Assembly (NCBI GenBank): GCA_000169395.1
Contig: AAXZ01000001.1
Location: 248,001-312,000 of the forward strand
Reading direction: 5' to 3'
DNA from: Rhodobacteraceae bacterium HTCC2150
Lineage (GTDB): Bacteria > Pseudomonadota > Alphaproteobacteria > Rhodobacterales > Rhodobacteraceae
Length of the DNA stretch: 64,000 bases
The notes below the pieces were generated by a model, which was not told the origin of the DNA, did no database searches, and saw only the letters and a program-made list of their open reading frames with translations. Positions within the stretch are counted from its first letter, which is position 1, and each line of letters starts with the position of its first letter. The position numbers were made by a program, and so were the translations under genes. Below are positions 30,584-39,326 of the stretch, in pieces.

Positions 30584-31789
30584 ATCGCGCTGGGCCCATC
30601 GGGAACAGAAAAACACCGATAGCCAACCTAATGCCACAGCGATTGAAATCACCCCAAGTTGACTTGGAAAATCATACCCTTTGTCGATGAAGTATCCGGT
30701 GATGCCTGGCCCAAACCCAGAACCCAAAACCATTGATGCGGTTGCGATTGCTTTGATGCCACCAAGGTTCTTGGTGCCATAAAGTTCCGGCCAAACGGCA
30801 CTAAAAATAGTTGAGTTTGCCCCAGATGATGCCCCCATAAGGATGATCGCCAGCGCAAGGGTTACATAATCAAACCCAACCATTGCGATCAAAAACCCAA
30901 CGATTAGGGCGGGTTGAACAAAGACCATCAACCGAACGGCCCCAAACCGATCAATTGCCCACCCAGCGATTAGGGTAAAGACAATGCCCGAAATGCTGAA
31001 CATTGGGAAAAGGGTTACCAGTTCCAGATGAGACCACCCTTTCACCTCGGCAAAATGTACCTGAAGGAAAAAGAATGACGTGATGAACGCACTTTGCATG
31101 GTGATGGCGGGTAATAACATCCAAAATGACCAATGTTTTAAAACATCAAGGCGTGTCCAATGTTTAGCGGTCATGCCTTTTGCTTGGTCGTTTTCGGCCA
31201 TGGATTGTGGCGTGCGTTCTTTGGCTAAAAGGCGCCACAAAACGGGGATCAACAACAGGGCCACGATTGCACATATTCCCCACATCCATTGCCAATGGTA
31301 AAATTTCAACAGGGAAACCACGACGATTGGCAAAACACCTTCGCCCAACGCATAGCCCAAACCAGCAAAGGCCAACGCTTTGCCGCGATTGGAGACGAAC
31401 CAGCGGGCGATCGAAACCATGGACAAATGCGACAGCATACCTTGGCCCGTAAAACGCAGCGCGAAAATAATGGGGATCAGTAAGAACGCCTTGTTCACAG
31501 TCGCCATAGCCAAACAGGCCAACGCCAACCCACCGATCAAAACAGCACCAAGGGCGCGTGCACGGAAACGATCGGCCAGACCGCCTGCAAAAATCATCAA
31601 CATGCCCGAGGCCATTGTGCCGGCGGCATAAATCGCACCCCATTCGCCATGCCCAAGATCAAAGGTCGCGCGAATATTTCCGGCAAAAATAGAAATGAAA
31701 TAGGTTTGCCCTAACGACGACATCATCGCCATTAGAAAGCCAGCCATTAGCCAGCGGATGTTTTCACGAAAGAAGCGGACAAATCCCAT
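30566..31789 (-). CDS. Major facilitator superfamily transporter
   Basis: 407 residues with about twelve hydrophobic helices. The loop between helices 2 and 3 (GGLADRFRARALGAVLIGG) fits the MFS signature G-x3-D-R-x-G-R-R loosely, and a similar loop GWAIDRFGAVR lies near residue 265. No substrate can be assigned. It lies between the Smr gene and hslU, in a region that is otherwise conserved housekeeping. Confidence 0.82.
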   Translation of the reverse strand: MGFVRFFRENIRWLMAGFLMAMMSSLGQTYFISIFAGNIRATFDLGHGEWGAIYAAGTMASGMLMIFAGGLADRFRARALGAVLIGGLALACLAMATVNKAFLLIPIIFALRFTGQGMLSHLSMVSIARWFVSNRGKALAFAGLGYALGEGVLPIVVVSLLKFYHWQWMWGICAIVALLLIPVLWRLLAKERTPQSMAENDQAKGMTAKHWTRLDVLKHWSFWMLLPAITMQSAFITSFFFLQVHFAEVKGWSHLELVTLFPMFSISGIVFTLIAGWAIDRFGAVRLMVFVQPALIVGFLIAMVGFDYVTLALAIILMGASSGANSTIFSAVWPELYGTKNLGGIKAIATASMVLGSGFGPGITGYFIDKGYDFPSQLGVISIAVALGWLSVFFCSRWAQRDLALSA

Positions 31790-31830
31790 AAGGACTTGTC
31801 CGCTGTTCTGTCAGAAAAGACTAGTGGTTT

Positions 31831-33138
31831 TTACAAAACGTATCGGCTTAGGTCGGCGGATTTCGTCAATTCGCCCAAATGTTTGTCAACAAAAGCGGCG
31901 TCAACCTTGACCGTTTCGCCATTTTGATCTGGCGCATTGAAACTTAGATCCTCAAACACACGTTCTAGAACGGTATAAAGGCGACGTGCGCCGATATTTT
32001 CCACGCTTTCGTTTACGTCTGCCGCGATTTTCGCCAGCGCCGCGATACCTTCATCAGTAAACTCAACGGCAACTTCTTCCGTCGCCATCAACGCCGTATA
32101 TTGCAACGTTAGCGCGTTGTCAGTTTCTGTCAAAATGCGCACAAAGTCGTTTTCTGTTAGGGCGCGCAGTTCAACACGGATTGGCAAACGACCCTGAAGT
32201 TCGGGCAACAGATCGGACGGTTTTGCGATATGAAAAGCGCCCGATGCAATGAATAGGATATGGTCTGTTTTCACGGGGCCATGTTTGGTGGAAACAACCG
32301 TTCCCTCAATCAACGGCAGCAAATCGCGTTGCACACCTTCGCGGGAAACATCCCCACCACGGGCATCAGAACGCGCGCAAACTTTGTCGATCTCATCCAA
32401 GAAAACGATGCCGTCTTGTTCAACGGATGCCATTGCCAATCGGGTAACGGTTTCATCATCCAACAATTTGTCGGCCTCTTCGCCAATCAACAGATCATAA
32501 CTTTCGGCAACGGTCATTTTTTTGCGGCTGGTCTGTTGACCAAGCGCTTTGCCAAACATGTCTTGCAAGTTCAGCATGCCCATTTGTGATCCAGGTTGGC
32601 CAGGAATATCAAAGAGCGGTGATCCTTTGGCGGTTTCAGCAACGTCCAACTCGATCTCGGTTGAATCAAGCTCGCCTGCGCGCAATTTTCGGCGGAACAT
32701 ATCACGGGTGCCTTCGCGGGAATTTTCCCCAGCGATGGCATCCAAAACACGTTCTTCAGCCGCGGCGCGGGCATTGGCGTTTACCTCTTCGCGCATGTTT
32801 TCGCGGGTCATGGAAATTGCGCTGTCTACAAGATCGCGAACGATTTGTTCGACGTCGCGACCCACATATCCAACTTCGGTAAACTTGGTTGCTTCGACCT
32901 TAATAAAAGGCGCACGGGCAAGTTTTGCCAAACGACGACTGATTTCGGTTTTACCAACGCCCGTCGGCCCAATCATCAGGATGTTTTTTGGATAAACCTC
33001 AGCCTTTAGATCGTCAGACAGTTGGTTGCGGCGCCAGCGATTGCGCAAGGCAACAGCGACAGCACGTTTTGCATCGTTCTGACCGATAACAAACCGATCA
33101 AGTTCGGATACGATTTCACGTGGGGTTAAGTTCGTCAT
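31831..33138 (-). CDS. hslU: ATP-dependent protease ATPase subunit HslU
   Basis: 435 residues. HslU (ClpY) unfolds substrates for HslV. Walker [10 protein letters not shown] is near residue 54, the pore loop GYVGRD near 90, the I-domain spans about 110-240, and Walker B is FLDEIDK. The C-terminal LSRYVL docks into HslV pockets. It has a GGAG ribosome site and overlaps the upstream membrane-protein gene by four bases. Confidence 0.97.
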   Translation of the reverse strand: MTNLTPREIVSELDRFVIGQNDAKRAVAVALRNRWRRNQLSDDLKAEVYPKNILMIGPTGVGKTEISRRLAKLARAPFIKVEATKFTEVGYVGRDVEQIVRDLVDSAISMTRENMREEVNANARAAAEERVLDAIAGENSREGTRDMFRRKLRAGELDSTEIELDVAETAKGSPLFDIPGQPGSQMGMLNLQDMFGKALGQQTSRKKMTVAESYDLLIGEEADKLLDDETVTRLAMASVEQDGIVFLDEIDKVCARSDARGGDVSREGVQRDLLPLIEGTVVSTKHGPVKTDHILFIASGAFHIAKPSDLLPELQGRLPIRVELRALTENDFVRILTETDNALTLQYTALMATEEVAVEFTDEGIAALAKIAADVNESVENIGARRLYTVLERVFEDLSFNAPDQNGETVKVDAAFVDKHLGELTKSADLSRYVL

Positions 33139-34217
33139 TCGGATACTCCGTTATTCAAGCCCCAAGGGGGAAGTCGATCTTTGCCGGGGAAATTAGGCAA
33201 GCCATCAAGGGTCGTGGCGCGGAATTTTTCCCAACCCGCGCCAAGGATGACCAGCACCAATCCAACGGCTAATATTGCAAATCCAGCCGCGCTACCGTCA
33301 TCAAACAATCCGACAGAAAGCGCGACGACATAGCCAACGCCAGAAATCAGGAACGAGCGGCGGTTAATCACCAAGGCGACAACAGCCATCAGCATCAAGA
33401 AGATGAACAGGATCACGTGCGCAGCGATTGTATCCATGGTGAAAAGTGTTAGGGCGACTGTGTTCACAATCGCGGGTGCCGCAATCACGTGCAGCCAAAA
33501 ACCATTGGCCGAACGGCGCGTAACACGGTGCGGATCAGACATATCAAATCGCATGGCAATCGCAAAACCGATTAAGCCAAGAACAAATGTGATTATGCTG
33601 AAGGGGCCCTGACCTGACAAAAGGAAGACGTCTTCAAAATCAGGAAACCCATTATTCCCGGCGACAAAGAATGACGACACAAGGAAAAAGGCGCTTAGCC
33701 CTAGGATCAACATGGAAAACGGAACGCGGAACAGCGCCCAGAACGCCAATTGAACGACGAATACAATCGCGGCGATCAAACTTGCGGCCATGCCATCGCC
33801 CATGTCCAACATGTTTGAAAAACCATACCCCAGTTGCAAACTGGCAAGGCCAGTAAACACCGCCAACAAAATGGATGGCGCCACCATGCGGCGGGTCAGC
33901 GTGAAATAGCGTGCCAGCAATGCGATCACAGCAATAGTCACGACCCCATAAAGGGCGGCATATAAACCATTGCCTACATCATTTGCCCAAATTGAAAGGC
34001 CTGTGATGCCCATCCAACCCACGTAAAGAATGGAAAGACCCACAACGATGAAAATTTCGTTGAAACCTTTGAACAGTTCAAATGGCTCATCAATTTCGGC
34101 TGTGGCTTGCACGGCGCCCAGTCGGGCTTGGGCTAGATTTGACAGGCTGGCGGCCTGTGCTTCGGAAATCATGCCCGCACCAACGGCGGCACGTAAATCT
34201 TGATTGGTGATATTCAT
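33135..34217 (-). CDS. Multi-pass membrane protein encoded between hslV and hslU
   Basis: 360 residues from the ATG at 34217 (AAGGGA upstream); a start eight codons earlier would run into hslV. About ten to twelve hydrophobic helices fill residues 60-335. The soluble N-terminus ([22 protein letters not shown]) resembles the start of DUF2157-type membrane proteins, but I do not recognise it firmly. It begins five bases after the hslV stop and overlaps hslU, so all three are cotranscribed. Function unknown; a link to HslUV proteolysis is only a suggestion from position. Confidence 0.75.
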   Translation of the reverse strand: MNITNQDLRAAVGAGMISEAQAASLSNLAQARLGAVQATAEIDEPFELFKGFNEIFIVVGLSILYVGWMGITGLSIWANDVGNGLYAALYGVVTIAVIALLARYFTLTRRMVAPSILLAVFTGLASLQLGYGFSNMLDMGDGMAASLIAAIVFVVQLAFWALFRVPFSMLILGLSAFFLVSSFFVAGNNGFPDFEDVFLLSGQGPFSIITFVLGLIGFAIAMRFDMSDPHRVTRRSANGFWLHVIAAPAIVNTVALTLFTMDTIAAHVILFIFLMLMAVVALVINRRSFLISGVGYVVALSVGLFDDGSAAGFAILAVGLVLVILGAGWEKFRATTLDGLPNFPGKDRLPPWGLNNGVSE

Positions 34218-34221
34218 GGGT

Positions 34222-34776
34222 CTATCCCTTGATTGATTCAACCGTCAGCTTGCCGTTTGTATAAACACAAATGTCAGCGGCAATTGCCATGGCGCGGCGG
34301 GCTACATCTTCGGCAGATAGTTCGCTTTCCATCATACCGCGTGCCGCAGCTAGGGCGAAATTACCGCCCGAACCGATGGCGGCCACGTTATGTTCTGGTT
34401 CCAGAACATCGCCCGCGCCTGTAATGATCAACAGCTCTTTGCCGTCGGTTACGATCAACATCGCCTCAAGCTTTTGCAGGTACTTATCTGTGCGCCAATC
34501 TTTGGCCAATTCCACCGCAGCACGTGCCAATTGGCCAGGTGTCGCCTCAAGTTTGGCCTCTAGTCGTTCAAGTAACGTGAAGGCATCCGCAGTGGACCCT
34601 GCAAAACCAGCAACCACATCAGATTTACCGGTTTTAAGGCGACGAACCTTGCGCGCCGTTCCTTTGATCACGGTTGGTCCAAGGCTAACTTGACCATCAC
34701 CTGCGATCACAACGTGACCATCTTTCTTAACACCGATAATTGTGGTGCCGTGCCAGCCGGGAAATTCGTCAGCCAT
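34222..34776 (-). CDS. hslV: ATP-dependent protease subunit HslV
   Basis: 184 residues from the ATG at 34776, which has AAGGAT upstream; an earlier ATG is five codons away. HslV is the bacterial proteasome-like peptidase. The catalytic Thr is the first of TTIIGV after a short propeptide (FPGWHG), with GDGQVSLG and [12 protein letters not shown] following. It leads the hslV-membrane protein-hslU operon. Confidence 0.97.
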   Translation of the reverse strand: MADEFPGWHGTTIIGVKKDGHVVIAGDGQVSLGPTVIKGTARKVRRLKTGKSDVVAGFAGSTADAFTLLERLEAKLEATPGQLARAAVELAKDWRTDKYLQKLEAMLIVTDGKELLIITGAGDVLEPEHNVAAIGSGGNFALAAARGMMESELSAEDVARRAMAIAADICVYTNGKLTVESIKG

Positions 34777-34807
34777 TTTCAAATCCTTCATTCTATCGTT
34801 AATTCAC

Positions 34808-34836
34808 ATATGGCAACGCGTTGGGCCAAGGGCAAG
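34808..34836 (-). promoter_or_regulatory. Possible heat-shock (RpoH-type) promoter of hslV
   Basis: On the minus strand CTTGCCC (34836-34830) is followed after 14 bases by TGCCATAT (34815-34808). This resembles the sigma-32 pattern CTTGAAA...CCCCATNT and lies about 32 bases ahead of the hslV start, right after the stop of the previous gene. HslVU is heat-induced in many bacteria. Sequence match only. Confidence 0.4.
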
Positions 34837-34838
34837 GG

Positions 34839-35201
34839 TTACGCCAAAGACCAATCAGCCTTGGTTACATCAACAAAGGCCTCAACCCCTGCGGTGACGA
34901 CAACATGAGGCACACCGGTTTCGGGGTTTTCAACGTTCATACCGCCAGAAACCACAGTTACCTCGGCTGTGCCACGCGGCAGGCTGGCGGCAACTTTTGC
35001 GGCATCTACTTGATCAGGCATTTGCGCGCCGATCGTAACCTTTACCTGCATGTCGGCACTGTCCAAACCCATTGATCCGAAAATCGCGATTGTCGAATGG
35101 CGTAACGCATCCTGAACGGCACGAATAGCAGCAGTGGTATAATCTTGGCGATAAAGACTGTTGCCCATGCCCATTTCAAGGATAATTCGCTGATGGCTCA
35201 T
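34839..35201 (-). CDS. Lin0512 family protein, copy 2
   Basis: 120 residues. It shares the pattern with its upstream neighbour: MSHQRIILEMGMGNSLYRQDYTTAA, AVQDALRHSTI and the G-rich middle, matching the conserved but uncharacterised Lin0512 family. The two genes overlap by four bases and probably form one complex or heteromer. No function is known. It lies just upstream of hslV on the same strand but the hslV promoter candidate separates them. Confidence 0.8.
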   Translation of the reverse strand: MSHQRIILEMGMGNSLYRQDYTTAAIRAVQDALRHSTIAIFGSMGLDSADMQVKVTIGAQMPDQVDAAKVAASLPRGTAEVTVVSGGMNVENPETGVPHVVVTAGVEAFVDVTKADWSLA

Positions 35202-35542
35202 GATGCGACCTTTATGTTTAGAAATACGGATATCGCTGCGTTAGCGATGATCGTGACACCACTTCCGTCAGGTTTAGGAACATCCAACCCACCTTTGGTC
35301 GCACTTACTGTAACGGTGCCATAAGGAAACACTTTGGCCAATTCATCGGTATCAACGGCGTCTGGATACTGAACAGCAATTTGCGCCTTAATGATCATCG
35401 CCTCGCGTTCCAACCCAAAGGGGGCCACAACATTGATCGAATTGTGCCAAAGCGCATCACGCAAGGCACGCTCAGCGGCGCGGGTATAATCGCGCTGGCG
35501 CAGCGAACTGCCCATACCAAATTCAGTTAGTATTCTTTTCAT
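35198..35542 (-). CDS. Lin0512 family protein, copy 1
   Basis: 114 residues, paralogous to the next gene: KRILTEFGMGSSLRQRDYTRAAERALRDALWHNS aligns with it residue for residue in its main motifs (EFGMGSS/EMGMGNS and RDALWHNS/QDALRHST). AAGGGG is the ribosome site. The pair arose by tandem duplication. Function unknown. Confidence 0.8.
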   Translation of the reverse strand: MKRILTEFGMGSSLRQRDYTRAAERALRDALWHNSINVVAPFGLEREAMIIKAQIAVQYPDAVDTDELAKVFPYGTVTVSATKGGLDVPKPDGSGVTIIANAAISVFLNIKVAS

Positions 35543-35561
35543 GTTGAACCCCTTGAAAACA

Positions 35562-35592
35562 AAAAGGGCCGCCTGTGAAAGACCGCCCTTTT
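35562..35592 (-). terminator. Rho-independent terminator after trxA
   Basis: AAAAGGGC and GCCCTTTT form an 8-bp stem with a further imperfect extension. On the minus strand the stem is followed by a T run (TTTTTGTTTT). It lies 23 bases after the trxA stop and ahead of the Lin0512 pair. Confidence 0.8.
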
Positions 35593-35614
35593 GAAACTTT
35601 TAACTGGCAACGGC

Positions 35615-35935
35615 TTAGATGGATTCATCAATCCATTTTTTCAAGCTCGCCTTTGGTGCAGCGCCCGCCATGTTAGAAACAACTTCGCCGTCTTTAAAGA
35701 TGAACAAAGCGGGAATACCGCGAATGCCCATTGCAGCGGCTGAATTTGGGTTTGAATCCACGTCAACTTTGGCGATTTTGATTGTTTCGCCGTATTCAGC
35801 GGACAATTCTTCCAGCGCTGGGCCGATTTGTTTACATGGGCCACACCATTCCGCCCAAAAATCCACCAATACAGGTGTAGAAGAATTTTTGACTTCGGCT
35901 TCGAAGGTGGCGTCGGTAACAGCTATGGTAGCCAT
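35615..35935 (-). CDS. trxA: Thioredoxin 1
   Basis: 106 residues, the classic thioredoxin length. The active site WCGPC is near residue 30, with the cis-Pro loop [15 protein letters not shown]. Thioredoxin keeps cytoplasmic disulfides reduced and feeds ribonucleotide reductase, and perhaps Msr-type enzymes. It is separated by 64 bases from addA and has its own possible promoter, and a terminator follows, so it may be a single-gene unit. Confidence 0.97.
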   Translation of the reverse strand: MATIAVTDATFEAEVKNSSTPVLVDFWAEWCGPCKQIGPALEELSAEYGETIKIAKVDVDSNPNSAAAMGIRGIPALFIFKDGEVVSNMAGAAPKASLKKWIDESI

Positions 35936-35974
35936 GGGGTTTCCTTTTGTAGATTGATTATTTGTGTTGAGGGC

Positions 35975-36003
35975 AACCTAAGAACCCTGACGCCTATCGT
36001 CAA
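35975..36003 (-). promoter_or_regulatory. Possible trxA promoter
   Basis: On the minus strand TTGACG (36003-35998) and TAGGTT (35980-35975) are 17 bases apart. The -35 lies over the last codon and stop of addA. The -10 is a weak match. Confidence 0.35.
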
Positions 36004-39000
36004 GATGTAGTGGTCGATAGTAACGCATTACGCACGACCTCGTGAGGTATGTGTTGGAGGTACGCATTTTTTGTCCATAGAATCGCGGGTTGAATTTCAC
36101 GATTTGGGTAAATTTGGGCCAATGCGGCCGCATATGCCCCCAGCTGTCGTAGCAATCCATCGGGCACTTGATTCACGGTTTTCGCAGGCGTGTGGTTCGA
36201 TTTGAAATCAATTAGCGTTATTTTGTCGGGTTCGATAATTAGGCGATCAATTTGACCAAGGATTTGACTGTCACTCAATTCTGGCAAAGTAGCGGTAATG
36301 TTAACCTCGGTTAATGTGTTTGCTGCGAATACATGAGCCAAATCAGGATCGTTGAGAACAAATAACACTTCGTCAATTACATCTGGAAAGGGTGCGTCAG
36401 CCAAGATTTTTTCCGCCAAACTTGCCCATTCTTCTTTGGGCGACAAAGGCAGAACTTCTAGCATTTTGTGAATAACATCACCCCGCGCCATCGCGGCGTC
36501 TTCATCTAATCCACCATCCCCTGCTAGGGCCTTGCTGCCGCCCAATTTTGACGGAGAAACTGGTGGTTTTGGTCGTGCTTTGGCAGGGGCTGAAATCGTC
36601 GCCCATTCCGGCAAGGTGTGAGCGACATCAGTTTTAATTTCAATATCGTGCGCAGTTTTGGTCCAATCACCCGATTCCAGACGCAAGCCAATCGGCCCTT
36701 GAACAGCACCCGCGCCTTGCATGCCACGCTCAATCTGAGAATACCAAGACTTGTCATCAACTTTGCCCGCCGCATAAACAATCAGCCATTGCTCTGCGCG
36801 GGTCATCGCCACATATAATAATCGCTGCCCCTCGTCTTCGCGACGTGTCAGGGCCTCTTCCCTCGCTGTTTTCACAACACTCGGCGCATCCTCTTTGAGG
36901 GTTTTCCAGCTTACGATGCCATCTGCAATTGGCAAAAGATTTGATTTCAAATCGTTTCTTCGGCTGCCAGTATCCGGCAAAATAACAATTGGTGCCTCTA
37001 ACCCCTTAGCGCCATGAACGGTCATGACACGGATTTGATCGCTGGCACTGTCGATTTGGCGTTTCACTTCAATTTCGCCGCTATCTACCCACGAAATAAA
37101 ACCCGCCAGACTGGGCGTTTCATTTTGCTCGTACACCAATGCTTGATTTAAAAGAGCATCAATTCCTTCTTCGGCCTCATGCCCCAAGCGTGCAATCAAA
37201 GCGCGCCGCCCGCCGTGACGCGTTAATACCCGTTCCATCAATTCAAAGGGGCGAAGGAAATCCGCGTTCTTGCGAAGATCGTTCAAGACGTTCACTGTTT
37301 CTGGATATTTTTCGGCATTATCGCGCAATTCAGCCCAAAGATATTTCTGTTCGCGACCTTGGGCCAATGAATAAATATCCTGCTCTGACCATCCGAAAAG
37401 CGGCGATTTCAACACAGCAGCTAGGGAAAGACTGTCTTCATTCAAATCAAGAAACCGCAACAACGCGCCTAAATCCTTCACGGCAAGCTCGCCGCCAATT
37501 TTCAAGCGATCCGCACCGGCTAATGGCAATTGAGCAGCCTTACAGGCACGAATGATTTCATGAAACAAGGCCGACCGTCTTTGAACCAAAATCAGAAAAT
37601 CCCCGGCCGTGATTGCGCGGGTTTGGCCCTTGGCATTGGTGATCGCGGTGCCAATCATCGATTGAATTTGTTCTGCAATCTGTGAGGCCAAAACAACCAG
37701 TTCATTTTGTGGGGGCAGCCGGTCGACTGAATCTGTCCAATCCTGATCGGGCAAAGCCTCGGGTTTTTCAACGACGGCACAAATATCAACACGCCCAGGT
37801 AAATCATCATGAAAGGCACGGTGATTAAGATCTTGAATAAAGCCAGCATCAGGATTGTTACCACAGACCGTATCCACAAGACGCAAAATCGGTGCAGACG
37901 AGCGAAAGGAAAACAACAATTTGCGGTCGTGAATTTTTTCGCCGATATGGGATAGTGCATCGGAAAAGTGGTGCTTCATGTTATCAAAGGCAGCGGGGTC
38001 AGCGCCTTGAAACGAATAGATTGATTGTTTTTTGTCACCGACAACAAACAATGTACGTTGCGTGTCGGCCCGCGCACCTTCACCTGATGTAAATTCTTGG
38101 GCCAACAGACGCACAACATCCCATTGAACGGGCGATGTATCTTGTGCCTCATCGACCAGAATATGATCAATGCCGCCATCCAAACGAAACAAAATCCAAG
38201 ACGACACCGCAGGATCCGTCAGCAATTGCCGAGCCTTAAGAATTAGATCGTCAAAGTCTAACCAGCCATGGGTCAGTTTCTTGTGCTCAAATTTGGGTAG
38301 GAAAGCCCGCGCAAACGTTGTTAAGGCACGGGTTTTCTCAAGAGCTTGCAATGAAAGACGAGCATCACGCGCAGATTCAACGCGCTTCATCAAATTCTCA
38401 ATCTGATCAATGTCGGATCCCAAGGCGGTTTGTGATGCCTTAGTTGGAAATTTACCGATCTTGGCAAAACCCGCATTGGCGCCGGATTTGTTTAGGAAAA
38501 GCGATTCCAGCTTGATCAACAATGACAGGCTGGGACTGAACGGCGCAAGTGGTGCCAGGTTGATCGAGGCTTTGACGTCATTTGCTGAACCCGCTTTTAG
38601 AACGCCCAGCAGGTTGGTCAGCAAGTCGGCCTCGCTGCCTAAGAATACCCGTTCCAACAAATCGCTGATTTGAAAGTTGGTTGGTAGATCGAAGGCAGCG
38701 GTCAATTCCACCTGGGTCACATTAAGCAAAGCGTCGCGGTGACGAATAATTTCCATCAAAATGCTTGCTGGATCGTCATCTGATAGATGTTTTACGAAAT
38801 CATCCAAGACAACTGTTTCAGGAGCATTGGCCAATTCTTCCAATACATCCTCGCGCAACCTTTTGGCCGCCCGATCATCCATTTCGCGAAACTGGGGTGA
38901 AACACCTGCCTCAAGCGGAAAACGCCGAAGCAAGGCTGCGCAAAACGAGTGGATCGTTTGAATCTTTAATCCACCCGGGGTTTCAATAGCACGGGCAAAT

Positions 39001-39326
39001 AATGTGCGTGCATTTCTGCGGGCCTCTTTGGTGTTTTCAATCGGCTCCACACCCAATTCATCAAGCGCCATGCGCAATTCATTATCCGCCAGCATCGCCC
39101 ATTCACCAAGACGACTAAACAAACGGTTTTGCATCTCGGTTGCGGCGGCTTTTGTATAAGTTAGGCACAACACCTTTTGCGGTGGCACCCCTTCTAGCAA
39201 TAACCGCGCAACCCGGTCCGTCAAAACACGGGTTTTTCCTGATCCAGCATTTGCCGATAACCAAGTGCTTTCCATGGGAGCGGCGGCGCGCACTTGGGCT
39301 TCTGTGGCGTCATTGCGTTGCATCAT
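36000..39326 (-). CDS. addA: Double-strand break repair helicase AddA (alphaproteobacterial type)
   Basis: 1108 residues from the ATG at 39326, which overlaps the addB stop as ATGA; the open frame continues upstream but would overlap addB needlessly. UvrD-like helicase motifs are clear: SANAGSGKT near residue 24, ILVDEAQDTSPVQW, VVGDKKQSIYSFQGADP, VMTVHGAKGLEAP and LLYVAMTRAEQWL. The C-terminal nuclease domain has GQIDRLI and LIDFKSN. AddAB resects broken ends for RecA, replacing RecBCD. Confidence 0.96.
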   Translation of the reverse strand: MMQRNDATEAQVRAAAPMESTWLSANAGSGKTRVLTDRVARLLLEGVPPQKVLCLTYTKAAATEMQNRLFSRLGEWAMLADNELRMALDELGVEPIENTKEARRNARTLFARAIETPGGLKIQTIHSFCAALLRRFPLEAGVSPQFREMDDRAAKRLREDVLEELANAPETVVLDDFVKHLSDDDPASILMEIIRHRDALLNVTQVELTAAFDLPTNFQISDLLERVFLGSEADLLTNLLGVLKAGSANDVKASINLAPLAPFSPSLSLLIKLESLFLNKSGANAGFAKIGKFPTKASQTALGSDIDQIENLMKRVESARDARLSLQALEKTRALTTFARAFLPKFEHKKLTHGWLDFDDLILKARQLLTDPAVSSWILFRLDGGIDHILVDEAQDTSPVQWDVVRLLAQEFTSGEGARADTQRTLFVVGDKKQSIYSFQGADPAAFDNMKHHFSDALSHIGEKIHDRKLLFSFRSSAPILRLVDTVCGNNPDAGFIQDLNHRAFHDDLPGRVDICAVVEKPEALPDQDWTDSVDRLPPQNELVVLASQIAEQIQSMIGTAITNAKGQTRAITAGDFLILVQRRSALFHEIIRACKAAQLPLAGADRLKIGGELAVKDLGALLRFLDLNEDSLSLAAVLKSPLFGWSEQDIYSLAQGREQKYLWAELRDNAEKYPETVNVLNDLRKNADFLRPFELMERVLTRHGGRRALIARLGHEAEEGIDALLNQALVYEQNETPSLAGFISWVDSGEIEVKRQIDSASDQIRVMTVHGAKGLEAPIVILPDTGSRRNDLKSNLLPIADGIVSWKTLKEDAPSVVKTAREEALTRREDEGQRLLYVAMTRAEQWLIVYAAGKVDDKSWYSQIERGMQGAGAVQGPIGLRLESGDWTKTAHDIEIKTDVAHTLPEWATISAPAKARPKPPVSPSKLGGSKALAGDGGLDEDAAMARGDVIHKMLEVLPLSPKEEWASLAEKILADAPFPDVIDEVLFVLNDPDLAHVFAANTLTEVNITATLPELSDSQILGQIDRLIIEPDKITLIDFKSNHTPAKTVNQVPDGLLRQLGAYAAALAQIYPNREIQPAILWTKNAYLQHIPHEVVRNALLSTTTS

